IMG/VR virus record: IMGVR_UViG_3300036766_000194
Span: 186,001 to 250,000 of that record
DNA length: 64,000 nt
Origin: a virus
Direction: 5' to 3' (one strand)
Shown here: piece by piece, positions 1 through 8,700 of the stretch
Layout: each line of letters begins with the position of its first letter
Position numbering within the stretch: position 1 is the first letter of the stretch
Translations under genes and position numbers: made by a program
Notes under the pieces: model-generated
Told to the model about the DNA's origin: nothing
The model's input: only the letters and a program-made list of their open reading frames with translations
The model's database searches: none

Positions 1-728
1 GGAGTTGACCCAGGGAGCGCCGGAATCTGGGGTGTTTGTACAGAAGTCTTAACTCCTGCTGGATGCTCAGGGTCTAACCCACAAATGCAGACTTCTGTGG
101 CGCTGCGTTCGTTATTAGCAACACATTCATCGGAGTGCTTGTCTCCAGAAGCAACATTTGGAGTCTCCCGCTCATACGTCGGAGAACTCTTATCCATATA
201 AGTGTTAGGTTCCAAATAATTGATCCCTAGATTCGGCGCGGTGCGATTAAGATAATCTGTAGCCATACCTTTATTGAAGAGTTCTATCTCTCCGAGTTTC
301 TTGAGAGCAGCTACTTTAGCAGCAGCCGTTAGTCCCGATCCTAGGATCTTATCAATACGCCCGGTAACTTCGGCATCGGTGAGTTTCTTCTTCATCCCGT
401 CTGAATTATCCTTCATAGACTCTATGTCATGAAGTGCTTCTCCTAGGATGCTATCCTCATTCATAGCGTTTTTGCTACGTCCTGACCAATCGTCAGGTAC
501 AGAACTAACGAGCTTTTTCTTTCCACCTTTACCCCCAGCGGGGAGCATACTGTGATGAGAAGCCGACTCAGCTATTTCTTCCAGTATATCACCGTCAATA
601 TGGTCATGAGTGCGCTTCAGTTGCGTCTCTCCGGACTTAACCGCATCCTTGAGACCAAGATCTTTCCAATCCGGCTCCCGGTCCGAAAGAAACGCATCAA
701 TTATAGAACTGTACTCTTTTTTAGCCAT
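1..728 (-). CDS. Hypothetical protein, 3' end beyond window
   Basis: An open frame starts at an ATG at 728 (MAKKEYSSIIDAFL...) and runs off the left edge without a stop, so 242 codons are visible and the C-terminus is missing. The protein is hydrophilic and charged, with a lysine/glycine stretch (GGKGGKKK) near residue 70. A Cys pair (CICGLDPEHP) lies near residue 220 in a form repeated in other zinc-ribbon proteins of this window. It follows the 107-codon gene by only a few bases, so it is the distal gene of the same minus-strand operon. I do not recognise a family. Coding is supported by the long stop-free frame and compatible spacing. Confidence 0.7.
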   Translation of the reverse strand, partial: MAKKEYSSIIDAFLSDREPDWKDLGLKDAVKSGETQLKRTHDHIDGDILEEIAESASHHSMLPAGGKGGKKKLVSSVPDDWSGRSKNAMNEDSILGEALHDIESMKDNSDGMKKKLTDAEVTGRIDKILGSGLTAAAKVAALKKLGEIELFNKGMATDYLNRTAPNLGINYLEPNTYMDKSSPTYERETPNVASGDKHSDECVANNERSATEVCICGLDPEHPAGVKTSVQTPQIPALPGST

Positions 729-733
729 GTTGG

Positions 734-1045
734 TTACTCCAAACTTCCTAGAATTTCATCAAGAAAGCCCATAGGTGCCTGAGCCGGGGCAGCAGCAATA
801 CGCTCATGGTTATCAACTTCTTCAGCAGTCAGGCGAACGATGCTATTTCCTTTTACCTTCCAAAAATCCTTGGTAGAAGGACATTCGTATACATTACCTG
901 CTACTCGCTGTAATCCCATACTTGCTATCTTAACTTTGACCCCTGGTGCTATTGTAGTTGCCAAAGCAAAATGATTATTAGAAGGTATTTCTTCTCTTAC
1001 CTGAGTTCCGACTCCATGAGATTCAACGTGAATTAGTTTAGACAT
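734..1045 (-). CDS. Small hypothetical protein
   Basis: The product has 103 residues from the ATG (MSKLIHVESHG...). This start is preferred over a GTG four codons upstream because a GAGGGAA Shine-Dalgarno lies just before the ATG. The middle has an even beta-rich pattern (VKVKIASMGLQRVAG, then FWKVKGNSIVRLT) and the end is acidic (FLDEILGSLE). There are no Cys clusters, membrane segments or recognised catalytic motifs. It is the first gene of a minus-strand pair with the partial gene at the left edge, and it is divergent from the plus-strand gene at 1.13 kb. Function unknown; virion or virion-associated by location only. Confidence 0.6.
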   Translation of the reverse strand: MSKLIHVESHGVGTQVREEIPSNNHFALATTIAPGVKVKIASMGLQRVAGNVYECPSTKDFWKVKGNSIVRLTAEEVDNHERIAAAPAQAPMGFLDEILGSLE

Positions 1046-1127
1046 AGATTCCCTCACTTCATTTAGGGTCTTGAATTCAGTATCTTGAGGAGTAATCGTT
1101 TAACGACCCCTATTTAGAGAGGAATAG

Positions 1128-1745
1128 TTGACAATGATACCCAATATTCAAATAATTTTCGACAACACTGCCGCAACAGACGGGGCTTGGTTCTATGTAG
1201 GGAAGTATTCAAAATGGAGTCTTTACATAAAAAACGGAGTTGACGCAGCAGTTGTCACCTCGGTTGAGGCTTCTTCTGACCCCACAATTCAATCTAATAA
1301 CGTACAATCTCCTGCTTATCAACCCACTGCTCTAGCCTGGAAGCCTTTCACAGTATATGCTTTGAACGCTTTGGTTGTAGACTACCTTGGAAACGTACAA
1401 AAGGCCACTGTAGCGGGGACAAGTGGATCTAAACCTCCCACCTGGAACACAACCGGAACAACAGCAGATAACACCGTAACTTGGACTTATCAAGCTGCTC
1501 AGGGAAATTCAAACTATAACTCAGCACCAACATCTTCTGCAACCCCAGCAGGAGTTGTTATTTGCCCCACTGCAACTACAGCAGCAGTATTAACCACCAC
1601 AGGGTCGGGAACTGTTTTAGTTACAGGTGCCAACACCCTTTATGTACCTAGTGATGATCTTTATGTAGGATATATTCGCGTTCGTAAGGCTTCCAGCGGA
1701 TCACTAGAAACTATTGCTTATCTTTCTGGCGAAATAGATAGCTAG
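1128..1745 (+). CDS. Virion-type protein with W/GN-Q/GTSG module
   Basis: The product has 205 residues. The start is either TTG at 1128 (AGAGAGG five bases upstream) or ATG at 1134. The centre (about residues 65-125) carries a module with aromatic W...Y, a GNVQ turn, GTSG, PTW and a closing TVTW. The same pattern recurs in the sheath and baseplate proteins of this window. Gly/Thr/Ala-rich sequence follows and the C-terminus is beta-like (LYVGYIRVRKA...). This composition is typical of phage head-fibre, decoration or tail-adhesion proteins, so a surface structural role is likely but not proven. It is one of few plus-strand genes here, and a scrambled repeat lies directly downstream. Confidence 0.7.
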   Translation: MTMIPNIQIIFDNTAATDGAWFYVGKYSKWSLYIKNGVDAAVVTSVEASSDPTIQSNNVQSPAYQPTALAWKPFTVYALNALVVDYLGNVQKATVAGTSGSKPPTWNTTGTTADNTVTWTYQAAQGNSNYNSAPTSSATPAGVVICPTATTAAVLTTTGSGTVLVTGANTLYVPSDDLYVGYIRVRKASSGSLETIAYLSGEIDS

Positions 1746-1762
1746 TATAAGAGTTTGAGCAG

Positions 1763-1805
1763 GGCAGACAAAGCCTTGCTGCTGGAGGGAAGTCAGCTTT
1801 TCTAA
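1763..1805. repeat. Mosaic inverted copy of pieces of the 1364-codon gene
   Basis: Bases 1763-1789 are the exact reverse complement of 6087-6113. Bases 1788-1805 are the exact reverse complement of 6141-6158. In the source gene the two pieces are 27 bp apart and occur in the opposite order; here they are fused over a 2-bp GG overlap. The segment lies between two plus-strand genes. Confidence 0.8.
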
Positions 1806-1844
1806 GAAAACAACTTTAGATCTTTACTTATAGGGAGTTACACC

Positions 1845-2732
1845 ATGAAGATTAGCCGTGAAGAATTCAAAAAACAGATTCGTGCTCGCCGATTAGCCAA
1901 GGAAGCAATTAGCAAATATGCTCGTCTCCAAACTGTCGCCGAGAAGTACCCGCGTCATTTTAGTGCCGCAATTGTAGAGTTGGCGAACTCTTTCCACGAA
2001 ATTGGTGAAGGTCTCCATACAATGAATGAGAACTTGGGACTATCAGTTCCTTCCAAGACAGCTTCGTTGGAGATTCGCGTGGCGGCGGCTAAGATTTATG
2101 GTAATAATTTCCGCCTCATTGCCACCGAAAATCCAGAAGAATTAGCCGGAGCAATTAATGAGATATATTCTGAAATCAATTCTCTAGCAGAAGGCATTGA
2201 AAACCTAGCTGAGAACGCAGGGGTTGAACTTGTGGCTCCTATGGAAAGCGTAGAAGAATCTCACGAGGAAGAACTTGCTGAAGGACATACAACTTTAGAA
2301 GGTCCAGAGTTTATTCAAGAAGAATTACAAGAAGCGGAAGAAGCTGCTGAAGCAGGAGATATGGAAGAAGCTGCTGAAGAAGCTCATGACGCTGAAGAAG
2401 CTGCAGAAGTTGTAACCGCAGGATCTGAGGGTTGGGTCAACGACCGCGATGAAAATGGTCAACCGAAGGCTCCCAAGGAAGCTTCGAAGAATCATCCTTT
2501 GTTCATGAATCATGCCCACAATCAACTCACTCGAATGGGTTGGAAGCATTCAGGTACAGTTCCTCAAACTGGTGACACTCCTCTATTTCACTACTATAGT
2601 CACGATGATCATCCTGGTGACGTGATTCATGTAGCACGTCATGGGTTTGAGCATGAAAAGGATGATGGTAGTGTGAAGAAAGGTCCTGGGATTCCAAGAG
2701 AGCTGCAGACTTATTTGCTCCGAAATTTTTAA
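1845..2732 (+). CDS. Acidic hypothetical protein
   Basis: The product has 295 residues, with a GGGAG ribosome site ahead of the ATG. The N-terminal ~130 residues are helical and charged (KKQIRARRLAKEAISKYARL). Residues about 135-195 are a highly acidic Glu/Ala repeat tract rich in EEAAEAG-type units. The C-terminal ~70 residues form a distinct His-rich domain (HPLFMNHAHNQL...GWKHSGT...HYYSHDDHPGDVIHV). That domain loosely resembles small HicA/dsRBD-like folds in its GW...H...PG...I.V spacing, but I would not assign it. The acidic tract is like those in phage scaffold or DNA-mimic proteins. Function unknown. Confidence 0.7.
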   Translation: MKISREEFKKQIRARRLAKEAISKYARLQTVAEKYPRHFSAAIVELANSFHEIGEGLHTMNENLGLSVPSKTASLEIRVAAAKIYGNNFRLIATENPEELAGAINEIYSEINSLAEGIENLAENAGVELVAPMESVEESHEEELAEGHTTLEGPEFIQEELQEAEEAAEAGDMEEAAEEAHDAEEAAEVVTAGSEGWVNDRDENGQPKAPKEASKNHPLFMNHAHNQLTRMGWKHSGTVPQTGDTPLFHYYSHDDHPGDVIHVARHGFEHEKDDGSVKKGPGIPRELQTYLLRNF

Positions 2733-2779
2733 TCTTGTTGTGAGAACGCCAGGAAACCGGAACTCATAACCTGGTGCAG

Positions 2780-3128
2780 TCACGGTTCGCTGGCAACTGC
2801 ATCCACCTTATTTCTCGCAATCTTAGACCTTACATGATGTTGATGTTTCCTGGAATTGGTTTTTTGCTTCTTCTTGGGCATGGGCGCACCCTCTGTATCA
2901 AGATCATTAAATACAGCGGTATGCTTGGCGATGTTCAAACCTTTTTCTGGTTTAATATTATTGGCGATGTCTTCCATGTCTTGCCTGGACTTACCGTACT
3001 CAATATGGAAGCGAATTCCATTGTCAGTAAATTTGGTTGTAATCAGGCTATTCGCTCCCCCAGGGGGCAGCAATCGCCCTCTTGGCCGCCAACCAGAACA
3101 CTCCCGTGAGTACGAAGAATAACTTCAT
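2780..3128 (-). pseudogene. Small gene split by a frame change
   Basis: An ATG at 3128 overlaps the stop of the DUF932 gene (ATGA) and opens a hydrophobic signal-like N-terminus (MKLFFVLTGVFWLAA) that ends at TAG 3048-3050. The next frame continues the coding pattern for about 95 codons to 2780 (SLITTKFTDNGIRFHIEYG... ending in a Lys/His/Arg-rich tail). The switch falls at a C5TG5 run near 3060, where a single-base indel would join the halves into one exported or membrane-anchored basic protein. Alternatively the 97-codon part starts on its own at a TTG at 3073. An indel, a sequencing error and programmed frameshifting cannot be told apart here. Confidence 0.4.
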
Positions 3129-3853
3129 GCTGCCTGAACCACCAAACCGAATTCACGACCGATTTGCTGGGTAGAAATAAGACGAGTGGTGAGAGGCATA
3201 GACTTCATAGCTTCGGTGAAGGCGTTATGGAGAGACCAGGCATTGCGAGGCTGGAACTCCAGGTGACGCGGCTCAAAGTACTCGTGGCTAACGTCATTGA
3301 AAAGCCTTACGGGAAGAATCTTTTTGACGAAGATATCGTGAATCATCGCCTTGGCTTCCAGGTCACCCAATTCGCGAGCCTGAAGATTATTTACTTCGAT
3401 CTTGAGATTGGCATAGTGCTCTTCAAACTTCGCAACGGCCAGGTTGAGTTCCTGAACCAGATTCAGTCCGGAAGTGTGACGACGATCCATGGCAACGAAA
3501 TCACCATTAAGAGCCAGATTGTCGCAAACGAAGACGCGGAGACCAGCGACGATTTGTAGAGCCATAGAGCGGTCGTTCGCTTGACGGAAACCCATTGCGG
3601 CGCAGGTATCGGGAACACCGTTGAGGGAGAGATCGAAAGTTCCAAAGAGGCGGGAACCGTCAGCGCGAATGGCATACTGCTCGCGCTCGATGGTGATGTT
3701 GCGCTTGCTCAGTGCCAATTCCATCGTCTCGACAAGCTCGATATGCGGAACGGGCTTGAAAGTTTCGGTGGCAACAGGCATGGGAATGTTGCGAAGTTGA
3801 TCGCGGGAAACCAGGGTGGTATCTTTGTGGGCGGAAAGGACTGCTTGACTCAT
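3125..3853 (-). CDS. DUF932 family protein
   Basis: The product has 242 residues and resembles the DUF932 (phage/plasmid TIGR03299-like) family: an N-terminal PVPHIELVETMELAL segment, the central SLNGVPDTCAAMGFRQANDRSMAL block, VFVCDNLALNGDF, and a C-terminal helix ending WSLHNAFTEAMKSMP. The family is common on plasmids and large phages; its biochemical role is unknown. The AGGAGG ribosome site ahead of the ATG lies in an inverted repeat. The stop overlaps the ATG of the next small gene. The gene is intact and of typical family length. Confidence 0.8.
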   Translation of the reverse strand: MSQAVLSAHKDTTLVSRDQLRNIPMPVATETFKPVPHIELVETMELALSKRNITIEREQYAIRADGSRLFGTFDLSLNGVPDTCAAMGFRQANDRSMALQIVAGLRVFVCDNLALNGDFVAMDRRHTSGLNLVQELNLAVAKFEEHYANLKIEVNNLQARELGDLEAKAMIHDIFVKKILPVRLFNDVSHEYFEPRHLEFQPRNAWSLHNAFTEAMKSMPLTTRLISTQQIGREFGLVVQAA

Positions 3854-3861
3854 CGGTAAAT

Positions 3862-3891
3862 CCTCCTGGGTCTATTCTACCAGACAGGAGG
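3862..3891 (-). promoter_or_regulatory. Hairpin enclosing the ribosome site of the DUF932 gene
   Basis: CCTCCTG (3862-3868) and CAGGAGG (3885-3891) are perfect 7-base complements. In the transcript one arm is the Shine-Dalgarno of the DUF932 gene, so folding would hide it. The loop contains TAGAAT, a -10-like hexamer. It is the first of a series of ribosome-site hairpins in this window. Confidence 0.5.
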
Positions 3892-3932
3892 AGAAAAGCT
3901 TAACGATCAGGTCATGTTGCAATTTATGTGCT

Positions 3933-3953
3933 CTACTCATCATTGATGAGTAG
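3933..3953. other. Perfect 9-bp stem-loop after the 3.96-4.69 kb gene
   Basis: CTACTCATC and GATGAGTAG pair around a 3-base loop immediately downstream of the minus-strand gene that ends at 3958. No U-run follows, so it is at best a weak terminator or an mRNA 3'-end structure. Confidence 0.4.
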
Positions 3954-3957
3954 GTGA

Positions 3958-4689
3958 TTACCTATTAGCGCGGGAAGTGAAGAGATGATCAAAGTGAGGG
4001 TTGGTTATGTCCACGCGAAATTCTCCCAATATTTCCGGATCACGACGGTAAATGTGGCACTGCTTTGCCAACTTTCTCTTACTGAATCCTTGCCCACTGG
4101 CACTCGCCTTGTCAATCAGACCGTGAATGAAAGCTCCCAAAGCGGCTTCATCACCACTTTTAGAATCATTCAACTGTTTTGCTGCTCTACTCATAGCGCG
4201 GCGAATGTCGGGACGATGTAAATTGTATGCGTCGGACACCTTTTGAAAGGATCGCGTCTGTTCATACATCTTTATTACTTTAGAAAGTTCCACTCCACTT
4301 GTTTGGTCTCTCTTAACAGTGTTTTCAAGCCCCGCTTTGGTTAGAATCTCGTGCATGATTTCTATGGTAGGCTCTCCCAAGAGAAGGAACGTTCCCAGTT
4401 TCTTTATCGCCATGCGGATATAGAAAGAACAAGCCGTCTGGGTGGACTTATGTATCTCGGCTAAGATGTTCTGGGTCTTACTTAACATGTAATAGGAGAG
4501 GAGCAGTTCTTGATCTTCTTTGGAAAGGTAACGGATCATCTTGAGGAACTTGGCGAAGTTTTCTTGTATGTAGGTAAAAATATCATCTTCTGCCAAATCT
4601 CCTTGAGTTTCAAGTGAAATTGTAGTATTACCAGCTAACGCCTCTTCTTCGGTCAACAACATACTGCGTTGCGCCGTGATTGAGTCCAT
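3958..4689 (-). CDS. Helical DNA-binding-like protein (sigma/HTH resemblance)
   Basis: The product has 243 residues and is almost entirely helical. Residues ~55-100 (YLSKEDQELLLSYYMLSKTQ...) resemble the region-4 type helix-turn-helix of sigma factors and related regulators. A second HTH-like stretch follows at ~140-175 (VSDAYNLHRPDIRRAMSRAAKQL). No promoter-recognition residues can be confirmed, so a transcription factor or sigma-like role is a guess. It is transcribed with DUF932 as a non-structural neighbour, and a stem-loop follows its stop. Structure prediction against sigma region 4 would settle it. Confidence 0.6.
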   Translation of the reverse strand: MDSITAQRSMLLTEEEALAGNTTISLETQGDLAEDDIFTYIQENFAKFLKMIRYLSKEDQELLLSYYMLSKTQNILAEIHKSTQTACSFYIRMAIKKLGTFLLLGEPTIEIMHEILTKAGLENTVKRDQTSGVELSKVIKMYEQTRSFQKVSDAYNLHRPDIRRAMSRAAKQLNDSKSGDEAALGAFIHGLIDKASASGQGFSKRKLAKQCHIYRRDPEILGEFRVDITNPHFDHLFTSRANR

Positions 4690-4719
4690 GTATATGCTAT
4701 TCTCCGTATAATCAGTGAC

Positions 4720-5253
4720 TTACGTCACATCCCCTTTCAACAGATTGTTGGATTTTAGACCTTGAATCTTTGCTCTAGCAGATTGCGCGGCGCGGCGTTC
4801 TTGCGTCCAAGATTCTAGAGGATAGGTTTTCTTGAACTTGTAAGTCTTTCCCAAATTCCAGGGAATACTCCCCAGTTTAGGTCCTGTCTTTTTGCAGGAC
4901 TTGAGTCTGCGTGCCACCCACGCAGTCCGTTGCTTCGCTCGGGTTTCCTCACTCGCCTTGACGCCCTTACGATTATTCCGTCCACCCTCAGCCTGATTGT
5001 ACTCGGCCAACGTCCCCAACCAATTGATGAAACGAATTTCCAGGAAGTCCAATTCCTCAAGGGAGACCGCTCTCGCTATCTCTTTAATAGCAAAACTTTC
5101 CACTCCATACTTGCGGATCGCTTTATGCAGGACAGCTTGGCCTCCGCCATTGGCTGTGCAAACGTGATCCCGCCAGCGCGTAGCGAGGTCAAAGGTTGTC
5201 TGACCGACATAACGCTTTCCATTGGCAAGATTTTCTATGAGATAAATAACCAT
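4720..5253 (-). CDS. GIY-YIG homing endonuclease
   Basis: The product has 177 residues. The N-terminus has the GIY-YIG core: VIYLIENLANGKRYVGQTT with the catalytic Arg in WRDH about 10 residues later, and the conserved HKAIRKYGVESF helix. The C-terminal half is basic with NUMOD-like DNA-binding repeats (KASEETRAKQRTAW and a WNLGK motif). Such free-standing endonucleases cut unoccupied phage alleles and spread their own gene. It is one of three GIY-YIG genes in the window, and all share the AIRKYG signature. It sits alone between two hypothetical genes, consistent with insertion. Confidence 0.85.
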   Translation of the reverse strand: MVIYLIENLANGKRYVGQTTFDLATRWRDHVCTANGGGQAVLHKAIRKYGVESFAIKEIARAVSLEELDFLEIRFINWLGTLAEYNQAEGGRNNRKGVKASEETRAKQRTAWVARRLKSCKKTGPKLGSIPWNLGKTYKFKKTYPLESWTQERRAAQSARAKIQGLKSNNLLKGDVT

Positions 5254-5339
5254 TCCAATTTTTTCCCAGTAGACTTGTATTAAGGCAGGGTGTGCCCAAA
5301 ATTCTAATATCTATCTTATTCAATACTAGGGTTTTGGAA

Positions 5340-5573
5340 TTAATCACCGTATGTGTTTGTGAGAGAGTGTAGAGAAGTCATGTCCTTGCCTGCTCTTATA
5401 GGCTCTCCATCCATATAAGCAATCCACTTGCCACCCTGAGTATTAACACAAACTCTAAGTTCTCCATTGTCGTGTCCAATATTTTCACGATAGTACCAAG
5501 CTAAATTGTCGCCAGATTGTTTCTCATCTTTGCTAAAACTACGGTGAGACATAAGGTCGTCTACTGATATCAT
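5340..5573 (-). CDS. Small hypothetical protein
   Basis: The product has 77 residues from ATG 5573 (MISVDDLMSHRSF...), overlapping the end of the upstream gene by 35 bases. It is hydrophilic, with a beta-hairpin-like ELRVCVNTQGGKWIAYMDGEPI segment of the type seen in small phage proteins. No strong ribosome site is visible, and a later Met in MSHRSF is an alternative start. Function unknown. Confidence 0.5.
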   Translation of the reverse strand: MISVDDLMSHRSFSKDEKQSGDNLAWYYRENIGHDNGELRVCVNTQGGKWIAYMDGEPIRAGKDMTSLHSLTNTYGD

Positions 5574-5790
5574 CAACAGCAGAGGTCTTTTTGTTCTCCA
5601 AGTTTACTGTAGAAATCATCTTCAGTCCGCATTCGGGACAAGCCATGTCACTGTGCTTATGCCAATCGTGTTCTTTTTTGTGAACGGGACACTGAACAGA
5701 GCGATAGAGAGGGATTCCCATATCATAATTGCAACAGTAATCAGCCGCCTTGTGGGGTCGAGCTAGCAGCATTCTAGAAAAGAATCTCAT
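5539..5790 (-). CDS. Small zinc-ribbon-like protein
   Basis: The product has 83 residues starting at ATG 5790 behind AGGAGAAAAC, nine bases after the stop of the 1364-codon gene. Cys/His residues are spaced as CC...C...H...H...CPEC. The MACPECGLKM pair together with VQCPVHKKEHDWHKH suggests a small metal-binding fold. It is co-transcribed with the large BRCT protein. No family recognised. Confidence 0.6.
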   Translation of the reverse strand: MRFFSRMLLARPHKAADYCCNYDMGIPLYRSVQCPVHKKEHDWHKHSDMACPECGLKMISTVNLENKKTSAVDDISRRPYVSP

Positions 5791-5798
5791 GTTTTCTC

Positions 5799-8700
5799 CT
5801 ATGTGCTGTACATTTGTTCTGCGGCCCAACTCTCAAAACGCATAGCAGGATAACTATCAGGTCCAGGAGTTTCCCCGCGCATGGCCCAACTAAATCTTTT
5901 ACCACTATGATCGGGGTCTAAATCGGGGAATACTTTCTTTGCTTCGGTCAAGTTAGGGAACATTTGATACCCGTGTCCGTTAGGTGTAATTTCTCCATCC
6001 TTAACGCCGACCACTTGAACAGCCATAGTGTCCCGGCTATAGCCCCTTGTTTCAAGGTCATTTAACCAATTTGGAGCAGCCCTTTTCCCTCCAGCAGCAA
6101 GGCTTTGTCTGCCGCTGAAGTTACTTGGGGCGGCGGAGATTAGAAAAGCTGACTTCCAACAAGCCTTCTTGCCGAACGGAACGCCAGCCTTATCGAATAC
6201 GTCTTGAAGATACTCGATTCCAACCTCTTTAGTTCCAAGCCTTGCTGCTGCCTGGGTCTTATCACGCCCTGGCTTTTCTCCAACGATCAACACCTGTGTG
6301 GAGCGGGTGACGCTTCCATGGGCAACAGCACCTAGATTCACCAATTTCTTGGTGATCTCATCGCGCTTTTCCGGAAACACCCCGGTAATACAAAAGGTTA
6401 TACCGGATAGAATTTGTTTAGGAGCTTCACCACTCTGGTCCTCCGAAGCGGGAGCATGTGGACTGAGCTTGCTCTTACGGCCAGCAATGACATCAGACAT
6501 TTGCTTCAAGTCGCCCACCATCTGAGAGCGCGAATACTTTGCATCGTTTAGTTTCGTGACAATCAGAGCCAGATTGTCACCCGTGTATTCCTCGGCCTTA
6601 GCGAAATCGCTCTTTTGGAAATCGTAGAAAAGTTTCCCCTGTGTTTGTCCCACAACACCAATGGCGCGAATAACACTCTCATCATCAGCAATGTTGGGAT
6701 ATGCGATAGCACCCTTACCATACCACAACATGCGATCCCCAACGAGGCTAAGTAGATCGGAGCGTGAGAAGTTATAAATACGCTTAGTCCAAACATCCTT
6801 CATGCCCGGAGTGCCCACAGAAACGTTGGCATCCGCAAGAGGCTCCCAATGATTACGAGGAGGAGCGTTTTCCCACATACCGTCGGAGAGTTGTCCCATT
6901 ATCTCCCCATACCACAACCAAACCTGTGTTTTGTTTTCGAAATGAATTTGTCCATGTCCATAGTACTCGTACCTTTTCGTAGACGAAAATTTGTGGTAAC
7001 GCCGATACTGAGCTTCCCAGTCAGGAAGTTCCATAAGACTATTCATACCTTCAGTATCTGTGAAATAAGAAGGATCTTGTCCAGGATTCTGTAATAACTG
7101 TTCAAACGCAGAGATAAGATCTTCCTTAGAAATAAAAGAATAATATCCTTCTGCCGCAGCCGCAGCTACATATCTAGGTTCTGACTCAAACACGTCCGCA
7201 AATTCTTGTAATGTTTTAGGAGCGATTTTTAATGGGGCTACTCTAATTGTACCCGCGCCTCCATACCCCCCTTCCCAAAAAATGGCGATGAAGTTAGCAG
7301 GCATCTTTTCAAGAATATCCAAAGATTTACTTATAAGATTCGGAGTCCCATACCAAGTTAATTGTGTTAAGTTAGGATAGTCTTGATCACTATCACCCTC
7401 ATCAGCTGTGAGTTTATTTGAACTAGTTAAAGGCTTTCCATGACGATCCCAAGGACCAGGATTATCCGCGTGCTCTCCGGGTGAAGTATCTCTATCAACT
7501 ATTTCATCAAACCCCTTGTTGCAAGAGTGACAATAGTATTTGTTAGGCAGATTATGACTCGGGTCTTCCAAATAAATAGGACTATGACCGCAAAGAGGAC
7601 ATTGTGAGTTTACAAGTTGACCACCGCTAATATCTGCTTCAGACACGGCCATAAAGTTAGAAAAATTTCCCGTATTACCACACCCTTGACAGACGTCTAT
7701 GTAAGATCCGTCTTGAGGAAGAACCTGTATCTGATCACTACCGCAGTTAGTACAATGCTTACCGCGTTTGGCGGATTCTTTATCCTCAGAAGTTATCATC
7801 AATTCGTCTGCGTCTTCAAGAATACCACCGGAATCGTGTACTAATTCCTCAATCTTACCTTTGTAGCTACGAGGGATAGTCAAGGTGTCACCTTCCCATT
7901 CTACATAACGTCCATATCTACCCATAACTGCGTTATAAGCCTTTTCACGCTCAGGTTCTGGTTCTATACGTCCTTCGCCAGCGGAAGTAACTGGACGCCC
8001 GTGACGGCGATTATACTCATCTTTATTTCGTTTTAGAGCTTCTTGTAGCTCAGGATCTTTGGGTGTTTCAGAATCGTCAAGTTGTTTCCCTAGATCAGCG
8101 CGTAGTTTTTCTAACTCTTCTTCATTACCACTTGTCTTATTTCTACTTTCTTCTTGTTGCTGTCTAGAAACAATCCAAAGAACTATTTGAGAAAGTGTTA
8201 TATCAGGCATCGCCGAAAGCTCTTCTTCCGTCCAGATTCCGCCTCCTCCTTCCTTGATAAAACGAATAGCTTCTTCACGAGGAACGTTAAAACCTAATTC
8301 TTTTTGCCACCATCTCACTGCATAATAGGCGATGAAAGGTTGAGATAGATCACTTAGACATTTCTTGGGCAATTGGTCATATTCTCCACCGTGAACACCC
8401 CAATTAGAACCCTCTGCTCCGTGCTTAACAGGAAGAATTTCAGGAGCAACAGTGCGTTGGGGTTGCTGTTGTTGCATTTGCCCTGGCTGAACGGTACGGA
8501 GAGAAGGCATCTTAGATTTATCTTGTAACTCTTGTTTAGCAGGATCTAACACTTGAACGGGACTCCCGCTCGTGTTAGGCTGCTGATTAGCATAGGGGTC
8601 CGTTGCGGACTGCTTTTCTTCTACAGCAGCTAAAGTAAGAGATGATGCTTTAGGTTCAGAAACTACTTCATCCTTACGTTTCTTTCGTAGAACATTCATT

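Noticed and set aside
2774-3122. Two plus-strand frames of 88 and 111 codons
   Set aside because: They are antisense to the minus-strand basic protein and DUF932 junction and have no ribosome site.
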